From positions 1 through 21,067 of IMG/VR virus record IMGVR_UViG_3300020473_000152: 21,067 nt of DNA. One strand, written 5' to 3'. Made by a program: the position numbers and the translations under genes. The notes under the pieces are model-generated. The model ran no database searches, was not told the DNA's origin, and saw only the letters and a list, made by a program, of their open reading frames with translations. This stretch comes from a virus. Below, one piece after another: positions 1 through 8,254 of the stretch (position 1 is the first letter of the stretch; each line of letters starts with the position of its first letter).

Positions 1-1
1 G

Positions 2-784
2 TTTGGTGTTCCAATAATAGAAGGTTCTAAAATGGACCCTAAAACAGGTATTATTACATTACCTGATGGTAGACTAGTAGATAATATTAGATATGCAACT
101 AAAAGAGATTTAGTAGAGGGTATTAAAAATCATCGTGAAGTTCTTCAAGATAGACTCCAAGAGCTACAAAAAGGATTTAGAAGTTTTAGAGATGTTGATG
201 GAAGTCTTTTACCATTTCCTCAAGCTCCTTATTTTGGTGAAACTAAAGCACTGGAGATTGCAGCAAAAAAAGCTGAAGAAGATTTAAAAGAATATGATAG
301 AAAAGCTAGTTTAGCTGTTATGAATTATGATAGTTATATTGCTGATGGTAATGAGCCTATGTCTACTCAGATTGTAGGAAGACCCTCTTATAGTAGTTTT
401 CCAATAAATCTTGTTAATTATGGAAGAATAAAAAATAAAAGGTTTGGTGGCCTTGTAAACATGGCAGAGGGCGGCGATCTTAAAGTAGCAGAGGGTGGTG
501 AGTTCTCTGGTAGAGTTCCCGGCGATGGACATGGTATGGAAGATAATGTTCGTATGCCAATCAAAGAAGGTAAAGAACAAGTGGCTACACTTGCTGTAAG
601 TCCTAGCGAGTATGTAGTAGATAGTTATACAATGGCAGCACTAGGTAACGGTAATACAGATGAGGGTGCAGATGTCATGGATGAAACAGTAAAGAAAATT
701 AGAAAGAAAGCATATGGTTCTGAAAAGCAGCCTAATCAAATTAACGGACTTGCTGCACTCAAACCATTAATAGAAAGGGTATAA
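2..784 (+). CDS. Phage virion protein, C-terminal part (cut by left edge)
   Basis: The reading frame is open from base 2 with no stop, so this is probably the end of a longer gene. The first ATG is at 32, preceded by AGAAGG at 19-24 with 7-nt spacing, so a 250-aa protein starting there is also possible. The C-terminal half is Gly/Asp-rich (VPGDGHGMEDN about residues 162-172 counted from the ATG at 32). It is followed by a segment reading SPSEYVVDSYTMAALGNGN, which resembles a C-terminal domain seen in marine phage virion proteins (typical form: LSDGEFVIPAD..LGNGSTDAGA). The exact virion role is unknown. It sits 3 bases before the next gene, in the structural operon. Function rests on family resemblance from memory and on neighbours. 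Confidence 0.7.
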   Translation, partial: FGVPIIEGSKMDPKTGIITLPDGRLVDNIRYATKRDLVEGIKNHREVLQDRLQELQKGFRSFRDVDGSLLPFPQAPYFGETKALEIAAKKAEEDLKEYDRKASLAVMNYDSYIADGNEPMSTQIVGRPSYSSFPINLVNYGRIKNKRFGGLVNMAEGGDLKVAEGGEFSGRVPGDGHGMEDNVRMPIKEGKEQVATLAVSPSEYVVDSYTMAALGNGNTDEGADVMDETVKKIRKKAYGSEKQPNQINGLAALKPLIERV

Positions 785-787
785 GAC

Positions 788-2893
788 ATGGGTTTTTTAT
801 CTTCATTATTTGGTAGCAGTAAGTCTAAACCATCAGTACAGCAAGTTGTTCAGAGTCAAAAACTACCTGCTGAGATAGCTCCTGCTGTTAAAAGGGTTGT
901 TGATGAGGCAGAGGCTATTTACGATGCTGAGAAGGCAAGAGGATATGTTCCTTATGAAGGAGCTACCATAGCACCATTTACTGCTCAAGAAGAAGCAGCG
1001 ATGCAGGGTATTGCTGGTCTGGTAGGAACACAGCAACCCTTTATTGATGAGTCTCTGGGACTTACCAGAGCGCAGACAGAACAGTTTACTCCTGAAGTTG
1101 CTCAACAGTTTATGTCTCCATACCAACGTGCTGTTACAGATATTGAAAAGAGAGAAGCACAGAGAGTATTTGAACGTGAGGTAATACCACGTCTAGAAGC
1201 GAAGGCTGTAGAAGCAGGAGGTATGTCAGGTTTAGGTACAAGGGCTGCGTTAGAGGCGGCAGAGGCACAACGAAATCAAGCACAGCTTCTTTCTGATATT
1301 GAGGCCAGAGGATTGCAAGCTGCATTCCAAGATGCAAGATCAGCCTTTGAACAGCAGAAAGCAAGAGAGGCTGGTGCAGCAGCAGCTATTGGTAGGGCTG
1401 GCGCAGAAACATTCAAATCTGGTTTGGCTGAACAAGGCGCACTACAGGCTGTTGGAGAACAAAGGCGTGATCTGGCTCAGTCTGCACTTGATGAAGAATA
1501 CTTTAAGTTTCTGGAGGAGCGAGAGTTTCCACAGCAGAGGCTTGCTGAATATTCTGGCTTTGTCTATGGTAATCCTCTTACACGATTACCCACAGTAACT
1601 GAAAGTGGAACAAAAACACCCTTTCAACCTAGCTTTGGAAGACAACTGCTTGGTATTGGTGCTACTCTTGGTGGTTCATTTCTTGGTGGTCCCGGTGGTG
1701 CAACGATAGCAAAAAATATATTTGGTAAAACTGGTGGCGGTCTTTCTGATCTTATTAAACGTAAAGCAGGAGGAGGCTTTCCTGACTATAGTGGTGATGG
1801 TAAAGTAACACAGAAAGATATACTAATGGGCCGTGGAGTTATTTCTCGTCAGGGTGGAGGTCAGACAAGCCCTGATGTTGGTAAAGAATACTCTATTTTT
1901 GGCTCTTTGTACGAAGCATTGCCTGATTTAAAAGCTGATGAAAGAGCAGCAGAAAGAAAAAGATTAGCTGATTTAGCAGAGGGATCACCCTATAGTCTTT
2001 CTAGTATTGTTGACAGAGCTTATAAAGCTGCTGTAGGAGATACTGAAGGTCTTGATAGAGTTAGACAAGAACAGTTTGAAAAAGCTCAAAAGCTTCGTTC
2101 TAATCTTACGCCCAAAACTGCAATGCCTAAAGAAATGGAAGTTGATGTTCAACAAGTATCAGGTGGTCTTTCAATACCAAAGAAAAAAACCCCAGAAGAA
2201 ATAGCTCAAGAAAAAGCTGATGAATATCGTAAATATGGTTTAAGAACGCCAGAAGAAATTAAAAAAATAGCAGAAGATAGAGCGCAAAGAAGGCTTGATG
2301 CTATAGCTAAAGACGATACTTCTTTTGGTAGACAGGCACTGGCTGATTTTCTTTTATCAATAGGAACTGCTGCTGCAAGAGAAGAGGGTAACGTAGCAGA
2401 GGCTTTTGCAGAAAGAACTAAGAAAACTTTAGCAAAACAAGATGAAACTAAAAAGCTAACTAAAAAGCAAGAGCTTGCTAATCTAGAAGCTGAGTTTAAA
2501 GCAGAGGACGAAGCTTTTGGTTTACCAGCTAAATTGATTGAAAAGAAAAATAATATTCTTAAATCTAATTTAACTGTAGCTGAGAAAGTAGCTAAGATTA
2601 AGAAACTATACGCTGAAGCAATAGCTGCTCGTAGAGGTAAAGGTAAAAGAGTAGCTATTGCTGGAGAAAAGAAAGATCAAATTAAAAATGCCTCTAATAT
2701 TATAAAATTTTATGCAGAAAGAGATTTAGGTGAAGTTTATTCTGATGCAATAGATGATTTAGATTCTGGACCTAAAGAGGCATTAGTTCAAAGTTATTTA
2801 GATTTTAGAGAAAAGTTTAAAAATGTAGATAATGGCGATCAATTAGCAGCGTTAAATGCTATTAAAGAAGTTATTGGTAATCTTAATAAATAA
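788..2893 (+). CDS. Internal/ejection-type virion protein, 701 aa, with EF-hand-like loop
   Basis: This is a long, mostly alpha-helical, Ala/Gln/Glu-rich protein. Residues about 105-230 contain SPYQRAV, then an EAQR-rich helical region (AEAQRNQAQLLSDI), a pattern common in large internal or tail-tube proteins of marine podophages. A Gly-rich segment follows (about 285-320). A calcium-loop-like motif lies at residues 333-344 (D-Y-S-G-D-G-K-V-T-Q-K-D; nt 1784-1819). The C-terminal third is highly charged with coiled-coil character. It is inferred to be packaged in the virion and possibly ejected with the DNA, like T7 gp14-gp16; no enzyme domain was recognised. The 5' part is clearly richer in GC than the 3' part (one 60-nt sample each: about 47% at 1261, 25% at 2701). 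It starts with ATG 3 nt after the previous stop. Confidence 0.72.
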   Translation: MGFLSSLFGSSKSKPSVQQVVQSQKLPAEIAPAVKRVVDEAEAIYDAEKARGYVPYEGATIAPFTAQEEAAMQGIAGLVGTQQPFIDESLGLTRAQTEQFTPEVAQQFMSPYQRAVTDIEKREAQRVFEREVIPRLEAKAVEAGGMSGLGTRAALEAAEAQRNQAQLLSDIEARGLQAAFQDARSAFEQQKAREAGAAAAIGRAGAETFKSGLAEQGALQAVGEQRRDLAQSALDEEYFKFLEEREFPQQRLAEYSGFVYGNPLTRLPTVTESGTKTPFQPSFGRQLLGIGATLGGSFLGGPGGATIAKNIFGKTGGGLSDLIKRKAGGGFPDYSGDGKVTQKDILMGRGVISRQGGGQTSPDVGKEYSIFGSLYEALPDLKADERAAERKRLADLAEGSPYSLSSIVDRAYKAAVGDTEGLDRVRQEQFEKAQKLRSNLTPKTAMPKEMEVDVQQVSGGLSIPKKKTPEEIAQEKADEYRKYGLRTPEEIKKIAEDRAQRRLDAIAKDDTSFGRQALADFLLSIGTAAAREEGNVAEAFAERTKKTLAKQDETKKLTKKQELANLEAEFKAEDEAFGLPAKLIEKKNNILKSNLTVAEKVAKIKKLYAEAIAARRGKGKRVAIAGEKKDQIKNASNIIKFYAERDLGEVYSDAIDDLDSGPKEALVQSYLDFREKFKNVDNGDQLAALNAIKEVIGNLNK

Positions 2894-2905
2894 GAGATAT
2901 TTTAT

Positions 2906-5900
2906 ATGTCTACTAATATTAATCAACTTTTAACAGCAGACAATTTAATTACAGAATTAAAAGGTCTTGGTGTTGATAGTAATGAATTTACCACAGCAGA
3001 AAATTTAATTACAGAATTAAAAACTCCAACTGGAGACTCTAATTTTATTGAAACCGCTGTTGGTGATAAATTTGTTTTTGATGATTCAAAATTAATTTCA
3101 GAAGAAGATTTAAATTTACAGGGCAGACTTGTAGATGATACCTCTACATCTTTTATTGATGATGTTGATACAACTAATGTTCAAAGTTTAATTAGTAGTC
3201 TTAAATCACCGGGAACATCTGCTTCAAATTTTAAAGCACTAGGAATTAATCCTAACTCTACAGCAAATAAGTTTGATTTAGCCACTGATGATATGGGTAA
3301 AGAATTTTATAGTACATTAGGTATGTTAGCTGATATTGTAGGGGCTGAAGAAACTGCTAAAGATTTTAGAGCAACTTCAGAAGAATTTAGAAAAGCAAGA
3401 GAATCAAAGCCACAGCCTGATATTAGTATGTCAATTACTGAGGAGTCCTCTAAAATATATGATAGATTTTCAAGAGGTGAAATACTAGGTGGAATTGCTG
3501 ATACTGCTGAATTTGTTCACTCTGCAATTATAGGTGCTGGACCTTCTTTACTTGCAACTGGTGCTGCTGTTGGTGCTGGGACTGTTGCTGCACCTGTTCT
3601 TACTGCTGTGGGTATTCCAACAATGCTTACAGTTTCAGTTCTTGGCCTAACTCCCGGTCTTTTTCTATCTGCTGGTGATGTTCACGATGAGGCTATAAAA
3701 TATGGAGCATCTAAAGAAGAAGCTCAAGCTATTGGCTTGGGTGCTGGTACTGCTATTGGTTTATTAGATAGAATTGGTTTTGGTTTTTTAATCAATGGTC
3801 TTACTAAAAAATTTGGTAAAGATATTACTTTAAAAACAATTAAAGAGCAAACTAACTTACCTGAAAAAACAATTAAAGAGGCTATTGATTCTGCTAAAGA
3901 TATAACTAAACAGAGTGTAATTAAAGATGCTCTTAAAGGTGCAGGTAAAGGTGCTTTAGGTGAGGGTATAACTGAAGGCACTCAATCTATTGTTCAAAAT
4001 GTATCTCCTGCTCTTATATCTGATAAAGAAATTAAAGCTAATGAAATTTTAAAAGATTTTATTGATAGTGCTGCTGTTGGTAGTTTAGCTGGTGGAACAT
4101 TAAGGGGAACTCTTAGTGGTGCATCTACTAGTTTGGTTAAACAATCAAATAGAATTGTAAATGATAATGAATCAGTTATAGAAAAAATTATTGAAGACAT
4201 TCCTGAAAATAATAAACTGCTTGAAGATGAGAGTAATTTTGTTGGTCCTCCAACTTTAGAAGATATTCAGATACAGGAAGAACGAGCAAAAATAGAAGGT
4301 AAAGAAAAGATAGTTGATGTTCCACGTCCTAAACTTACTAGAGATGCGGAAACAAAAACAGTTTATGATTTTGATCAGGATATTGAAGCTCTTGGAATTG
4401 AAAGAGATAAATTAAGACAAAAAGAAAAAGAACTTAAAAAACAAAAGAAGAAACTTTCTAAAGAAGAGAAAGATAGACTTAATGAAATAACTAGAAGTTT
4501 AGCAAACAGGCGAGGTGGAACTAGCAATAATACTATTTCACAACTAGTATCTAGATCAACTGCCCCTCTACAAAGACTTGCAAATACTAGTCCTGTTACA
4601 AGAGCAATGGTTCAAGATTTAGTTAACTTTTTTGTAGAAACAAATCAGGAAATAGGTGGGTATTATAGAACAAAAGAACTTATTAATGATAGAATACGCA
4701 AACAGTTTAAATTACCGTTTCAATCATCTATTCCAAAGAAAATAAAAACTGAGGTTGCAAATCAACTAAACTATAAAGACTATAACTCTACAAATCCTGA
4801 TGTAGTTATTGTTGCTCAACAAATTCGTGATGAAATACTTGATCCACTCTATATTAGATTGAAAGCTTCTGGAGTAGATATAGGTAGAGTTGATGAATAT
4901 CTAACACGCATTTTTAAAATTCGTCCTATAGGTTTAGGAAGAAAAAAAGATATTAATAAATTTACCGAAATACTTAATCGTAATGGGTTGAATGGTCAAA
5001 TAATTATGGATAATATCTTAGAGAATGATGGTTTATATGTTCCAGAAAAAGATGTTAATATTTTATTAGATAATGTTAAAAATCCTTCAGTAGAGTCAAC
5101 ACCACTTGATATAGAAAAACCAAGAAACTTACCTGATAATGTAGTAAAAGAATTACAGGATGCCGGTCTTCTTGAAACTGATTTCGATAAAATTGTAAAT
5201 AAGTATATTGTTAGTTCTGTTCGTAGAGCAAAGCTTCAAAAATATGTTAATACATATAATCCTGTAATTAATCAACTTATTAAAGATGGGGTTATGGAGT
5301 TAGATGAAGGGTATCAAATAAAAAATATTATTGATGCTCTACAACATCGTTATAAACCAATTAAAAGTAGAGCACGTAGAACCGCTCTTAGATTTTTAAA
5401 TACCTCTACTTATATGGCTACTCTGCCCTTTGCAGCCATAACTGCATTAAGTGAACCCTTTATTGTACTTAGTCGTGTTAGTCCAAAGAATGCCTTGATG
5501 GGCGCAATAGCTGCTGCTGAAGTTACATTAAGACAGGGAGTAAGAGCTTTTGCTCCTAAATTTAGTAGGAGTCAAAATGAAGAAGCTTTAATGTCTCTTA
5601 TGCAGACTGCTGATCTAGCATTAGCAGATGCTATTCGTGATATTGGTGATATATCTGTTAGTAAAAAAGCAACCGATACTTTCTTTAGAGTTAACTTACT
5701 AGCTCAAGTTACACAATTTAGTCGTAACATAGCTCTGCAAGCTGCATCAAGACAGATTGCACAAGATTTAAAAACACTTCATAATCAAGAAGTTGAGGGT
5801 GGCAAAATAACTGAAGAATCTAGACGAGCTAGAAAACGTCTTGAGATTGGTGGTTTGTCTAATGTTATTCCAAGAGTTAATAAAAAAACAGGAGAGTTTG

Positions 5901-6634
5901 AATTAACTGAAGCTCAAAGAGAAGTTTTAGAATGGGCAGATCAATATAGAGGTGCTAAAAAAGCAGGAGTATCTACTGAGGCTTTTACTCCACCGCCTGA
6001 CATAATAACTCAGGCAATGGGTAAAACTGTAGATGAAGTTATTATGACTCCTAATCCTCTTAATAAACCTCTATGGATGTCTGATCCACATTGGTCTTTT
6101 GCTGCATTGCTTAAAGGGTTTATGATAACTTTTGGTAACACCGTAGGTATGCGTTTATATAAGGAAGTTTTTCAGCCTTATGTAAATGCTATTGCAAAAC
6201 GTGATGTTTCAGAATTAGGAAAAATTGATCCGGCTGACACTGTTAAATTTGCTATGACATTTACACTTTTAGCAGGAGCTATATTAGGTACCATGACTTT
6301 AAAAAATGGCATAAGATATGGAGATGAAGATAGTCCATATGATGATCTAACTATTAATGAAAAACTGCTTCAAGCTTTACTTCAAAGTAATATACTTGGT
6401 TACGGCAATGTTATTGTTGATATGCTACGAGCAGAAAAATATGGACAGTCTCCTGTAATTGGTGCATTAGGACCAGCGGCTGCTAAAATAGATGCCGTAT
6501 TTACGGCTATGGGAAGTGGTAGTCCTAAAAGAATTGCAACATCACTTGGAAATTTAACACCTATTGGAGCATTGCCCAAAGTATCAAGACCTGATGTTGG
6601 TCTTGAAGAACTAATAGAAGACCTTACTGACTAA
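2906..6634 (+). CDS. Very large internal virion protein (putative DNA-ejection protein), 1242 aa
   Basis: Its size (1242 aa) is close to T7 gp16 (about 1318 aa), but I see no lysozyme or transglycosylase motif. The N-terminus carries a 20-aa tandem repeat (residues 10-29 and 30-49). Residues about 194-300 are strongly hydrophobic and Gly/Ala-rich, suitable for membrane insertion, followed by GEGITEGTQS (about 350-360), a motif I associate with large phage virion proteins. A Lys/Glu-rich coiled-coil stretch lies near 498-535. Further hydrophobic segments occur near 840-873 and 1115-1132. The inferred role is an ejection protein that forms part of a conduit through the host envelope. It is very AT-rich, like the end of the upstream gene. 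It lies between another virion protein and the lysis cassette. Confidence 0.7.
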   Translation: MSTNINQLLTADNLITELKGLGVDSNEFTTAENLITELKTPTGDSNFIETAVGDKFVFDDSKLISEEDLNLQGRLVDDTSTSFIDDVDTTNVQSLISSLKSPGTSASNFKALGINPNSTANKFDLATDDMGKEFYSTLGMLADIVGAEETAKDFRATSEEFRKARESKPQPDISMSITEESSKIYDRFSRGEILGGIADTAEFVHSAIIGAGPSLLATGAAVGAGTVAAPVLTAVGIPTMLTVSVLGLTPGLFLSAGDVHDEAIKYGASKEEAQAIGLGAGTAIGLLDRIGFGFLINGLTKKFGKDITLKTIKEQTNLPEKTIKEAIDSAKDITKQSVIKDALKGAGKGALGEGITEGTQSIVQNVSPALISDKEIKANEILKDFIDSAAVGSLAGGTLRGTLSGASTSLVKQSNRIVNDNESVIEKIIEDIPENNKLLEDESNFVGPPTLEDIQIQEERAKIEGKEKIVDVPRPKLTRDAETKTVYDFDQDIEALGIERDKLRQKEKELKKQKKKLSKEEKDRLNEITRSLANRRGGTSNNTISQLVSRSTAPLQRLANTSPVTRAMVQDLVNFFVETNQEIGGYYRTKELINDRIRKQFKLPFQSSIPKKIKTEVANQLNYKDYNSTNPDVVIVAQQIRDEILDPLYIRLKASGVDIGRVDEYLTRIFKIRPIGLGRKKDINKFTEILNRNGLNGQIIMDNILENDGLYVPEKDVNILLDNVKNPSVESTPLDIEKPRNLPDNVVKELQDAGLLETDFDKIVNKYIVSSVRRAKLQKYVNTYNPVINQLIKDGVMELDEGYQIKNIIDALQHRYKPIKSRARRTALRFLNTSTYMATLPFAAITALSEPFIVLSRVSPKNALMGAIAAAEVTLRQGVRAFAPKFSRSQNEEALMSLMQTADLALADAIRDIGDISVSKKATDTFFRVNLLAQVTQFSRNIALQAASRQIAQDLKTLHNQEVEGGKITEESRRARKRLEIGGLSNVIPRVNKKTGEFELTEAQREVLEWADQYRGAKKAGVSTEAFTPPPDIITQAMGKTVDEVIMTPNPLNKPLWMSDPHWSFAALLKGFMITFGNTVGMRLYKEVFQPYVNAIAKRDVSELGKIDPADTVKFAMTFTLLAGAILGTMTLKNGIRYGDEDSPYDDLTINEKLLQALLQSNILGYGNVIVDMLRAEKYGQSPVIGALGPAAAKIDAVFTAMGSGSPKRIATSLGNLTPIGALPKVSRPDVGLEELIEDLTD
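2933..3052 (+). repeat. Two tandem 60-nt repeats inside the ejection-protein gene
   Basis: The first 30 bases of each unit (2933-2962 and 2993-3022) differ at a single position; the second halves have diverged. Each unit encodes 20 residues beginning TADNLITELK or TAENLITELK and containing a DSN motif. A weaker third relative may be the SLISSLK segment near nt 3184-3212. Confidence 0.85.
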
Positions 6635-6649
6635 AAGAAAGGAGTACCC

Positions 6650-7033
6650 GTGGCTGATTGGGAATATTTTACTGAAGAAGAGATGGCCTGTAAAGGCACA
6701 GGTGAGTGTCACATGGACGAAGAGTTCATGGCACGGCTCATACGTCTAAGAGAAGACTATGGCAAGCCTATGATTGTTTCTTCAGGATATAGAGACATTG
6801 CATATAACACTACAATAGGTGGCTCTCCTAACTCTGCACATATCTATGGCATGGCTGCTGATATTGTAGTGGGTGGACATAATGCTTACAGGTTAATGCG
6901 TCTGGCGATTGTCCATAACTTTACAGGCATTGGGGTTTCTCAACGAGGTATGTTTGAGCGTAGGTTTATACATCTGGATACAATGGAAGATGGGGATCAC
7001 CATCCTCGTCCGTGGGTGTGGAGCTACAAATGA
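6650..7033 (+). CDS. M15-family peptidoglycan peptidase (endolysin)
   Basis: This 127-aa protein matches the M15A-type zinc D,D-/L,D-peptidase fold used as a phage endolysin. The visible motif set is SSGYR (44-48), SAH with H64, AADI with D71, and IHLD with H108. H64, D71 and H108 are the expected zinc ligands. It would cut peptide cross-links in murein and release progeny. No signal peptide or membrane segment is evident, so it should need a holin. The start is GTG at 6650, supported by AAAGGAG at 6638-6644; no upstream ATG fits. It is first in a lysis cassette followed by small membrane proteins. The terminal TGA overlaps the ATG of a 23-codon gene. Confidence 0.9.
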   Translation: MADWEYFTEEEMACKGTGECHMDEEFMARLIRLREDYGKPMIVSSGYRDIAYNTTIGGSPNSAHIYGMAADIVVGGHNAYRLMRLAIVHNFTGIGVSQRGMFERRFIHLDTMEDGDHHPRPWVWSYK

Positions 7034-7101
7034 ATATAGGATATGCGTTTGCAACATTTTATCTTGTAGTAATAACTGTTGGTATAATTAATTTTACATA
7101 G
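7030..7101 (+). CDS. 23-aa single-TM peptide in the lysis cassette
   Basis: The ATG at 7030 overlaps the endolysin stop as ATGA, and GGAG at 7020-7023 lies 6 nt upstream. The predicted peptide is almost wholly hydrophobic (FATFYLVVITVGIIN core), one membrane span with no charged residues. Its TAG at 7099-7101 is followed directly by the GGAGAGG ribosome site of the next gene. The position suggests a small lysis accessory peptide or translational coupler. No homologue is recognised, and it could be non-functional spacer. Confidence 0.45.
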   Translation: MNIGYAFATFYLVVITVGIINFT

Positions 7102-7110
7102 GAGAGGTAT

Positions 7111-7473
7111 ATGGACGGAGCAATAGACATACGCTTAGTCGTTACTCTGGCTGGTATACTCTTTAGTGTAGCAGGAGCCAGTGCTGTAGCCAAGATGCAG
7201 ATTAGACAGCTAGTGGAAAAACTAGATGATGTTGAGCAACGTCTTCGTAAAATGGATGCCAGAAGTGATAAATTAATAACTGCAACTGAAACACAAGAAC
7301 AAAGAATAAGTGTTTTAGCAAAGATGGCGAGTCCTGAAAATCTTAGGCGTGATCATATGAAGTTAGCAGAAATAGTTACTCAAATAGAAAGACTACAAAA
7401 AGATTGTGATAGATTATATACAATGCACAATGGTTCTCATCCGCCTGTAGCTAGTGAAAGGAAAGCACAATGA
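7111..7473 (+). CDS. Membrane-anchored coiled-coil protein (possible spanin or holin accessory)
   Basis: This 120-aa protein has one N-terminal transmembrane segment (about residues 8-27) followed by an amphipathic, heptad-rich region (about 29-110), ending in a polar tail. That is the architecture of an inner-membrane spanin (Rz type), although Rz1-like outer partners were not found. Unrelated phage membrane coiled-coil proteins look alike. It has a strong SD, GGAGAGG at 7101-7107, and its last bases overlap the start of the next gene (ATGA, 7470). Its place between endolysin and holin supports a lysis role. The assignment is by architecture only. Confidence 0.7.
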   Translation: MDGAIDIRLVVTLAGILFSVAGASAVAKMQIRQLVEKLDDVEQRLRKMDARSDKLITATETQEQRISVLAKMASPENLRRDHMKLAEIVTQIERLQKDCDRLYTMHNGSHPPVASERKAQ

Positions 7474-7700
7474 GTCAAGATAATATTCTTGATAAAGAAA
7501 CGTATCAGGTTAATAGACGTAGAATGTGTTGGGTTGTTCTTGTAATGATGGCTGCTATGACTGTAGCAATCATTGGATGGCCGGAAAGATATCAGAATGC
7601 CAACGTAATGGAGATGGCATATCTGGCATTATCGGGCCTTGTAGCTGCATATTTTGGAGCAACTGCATTTCAGGCAGCTAAAAAGAAGATAAAAAAGTAA
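7470..7700 (+). CDS. Two-TM small holin-like protein
   Basis: This is a 76-aa protein with two hydrophobic segments (about residues 20-36 and 47-67) separated by a short polar turn (WPERYQN), ending in a run of Lys (KKKIKK). This matches small two-span phage holins, which form membrane lesions that free the endolysin. The gene starts inside the stop of its upstream neighbour (ATGA) and is last in the plus-strand operon. Its end overlaps the U-tract of the terminator that serves the opposite strand. A second holin-like gene lies about 800 bp away on the other strand. Confidence 0.7.
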   Translation: MSQDNILDKETYQVNRRRMCWVVLVMMAAMTVAIIGWPERYQNANVMEMAYLALSGLVAAYFGATAFQAAKKKIKK

Positions 7701-7737
7701 AATCTTCTGTAACGAGCTAGGAGCGTCATACAGAAGA
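7691..7737 (-). terminator. Intrinsic terminator for the minus-strand operon
   Basis: A perfect 8-bp inverted repeat (7703-7710 with 7730-7737, TCTTCTGT/ACAGAAGA) is followed in the minus direction by UUUUACUUUUUU (7702 to 7691). It lies downstream of the small terminase gene. The U-tract is encoded inside the last codons of the plus-strand holin. The 19-nt loop can form further short pairs. Confidence 0.7.
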
Positions 7738-7768
7738 ATCAGTATCTCTGGGCTAGGTACATACCTGA

Positions 7769-7812
7769 CGGGTTAGAGAAGGCTACTCAGTGGCTCTCCT
7801 AGCCCGTTTTTT
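7769..7812 (+). terminator. Intrinsic terminator for the plus-strand operon
   Basis: CGGGTTA (7769-7775) pairs with TAGCCCG (7800-7806, one G-U). Inside it GAGA pairs with TCTC, and GCTAC pairs with GTGGC around a UCA loop. Six T follow at 7807-7812. It ends the virion/lysis operon. The 3' arm and T-run fall inside the end of the small terminase gene on the opposite strand. Confidence 0.8.
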
Positions 7813-8254
7813 CTGGATCATCTTCCACATTTTCTTCAAATAGTGCATCAGCAAAGTCACACTTAGATAAAAGCTGTACAACTTTCTCTTCTCCCAGTAC
7901 ATTGAGGCAACCAACGATAGCTGTCTCCAGTGTATCTTTATCCATAGAGAAACTGACATCACTATTTGCACCACGAATACGAGACAATAACTCCAACGCT
8001 TTGATCGCACTGTTGGTATGTCCGTTTGCCTTGGCAAATGTATACTGATTCTCTATTTCTTCTATGACATTGACATCTGTTTCTAGTTCTTGTTCAAGTT
8101 CATGCACTCGGTCAATGACTTCCTGTATCTGCATAAGGCGATAGCCTTGATTGTTTGCTGATCTAGCAGCATAGCCAGCAGCTTTCGCTGCTTCAGTTGC
8201 GTTGCGATGTAGCACGTAAGATTGTGCAAATTTTTCTTGTTTTTCATTTAACAT
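7799..8254 (-). CDS. terS: Terminase small subunit
   Basis: This 151-aa protein shows the classic start of the Terminase_2 family: LNEKQEKFAQSYV (2-14), then NATEAAKAAGYA (18-29), an HTH that recognises packaging-site DNA. A helical region and an acidic C-terminus follow. The small subunit binds phage DNA and loads the large ATPase/nuclease subunit at the portal. The large subunit is not in this window, so the two genes are separated or on different strands. The gene is last in the long minus-strand operon. Its start overlaps the end of the upstream membrane-protein gene by 11 bp, and no good SD is visible, so translation may be coupled. Confidence 0.88.
   Translation of the reverse strand: MLNEKQEKFAQSYVLHRNATEAAKAAGYAARSANNQGYRLMQIQEVIDRVHELEQELETDVNVIEEIENQYTFAKANGHTNSAIKALELLSRIRGANSDVSFSMDKDTLETAIVGCLNVLGEEKVVQLLSKCDFADALFEENVEDDPEKTG

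Noticed and set aside
3994-4200. Antisense reading frames within the virion genes (for example 3724-3981 and 3994-4200)
   Set aside because: They are low-complexity shadows of the AT-rich coding strand with no SD or homology, and lie inside a long convincing gene.
7701-7800. A tRNA or small RNA gene in the gap between operons
   Set aside because: No cloverleaf with an anticodon arm or CCA end could be formed; two terminators explain the inverted repeats.
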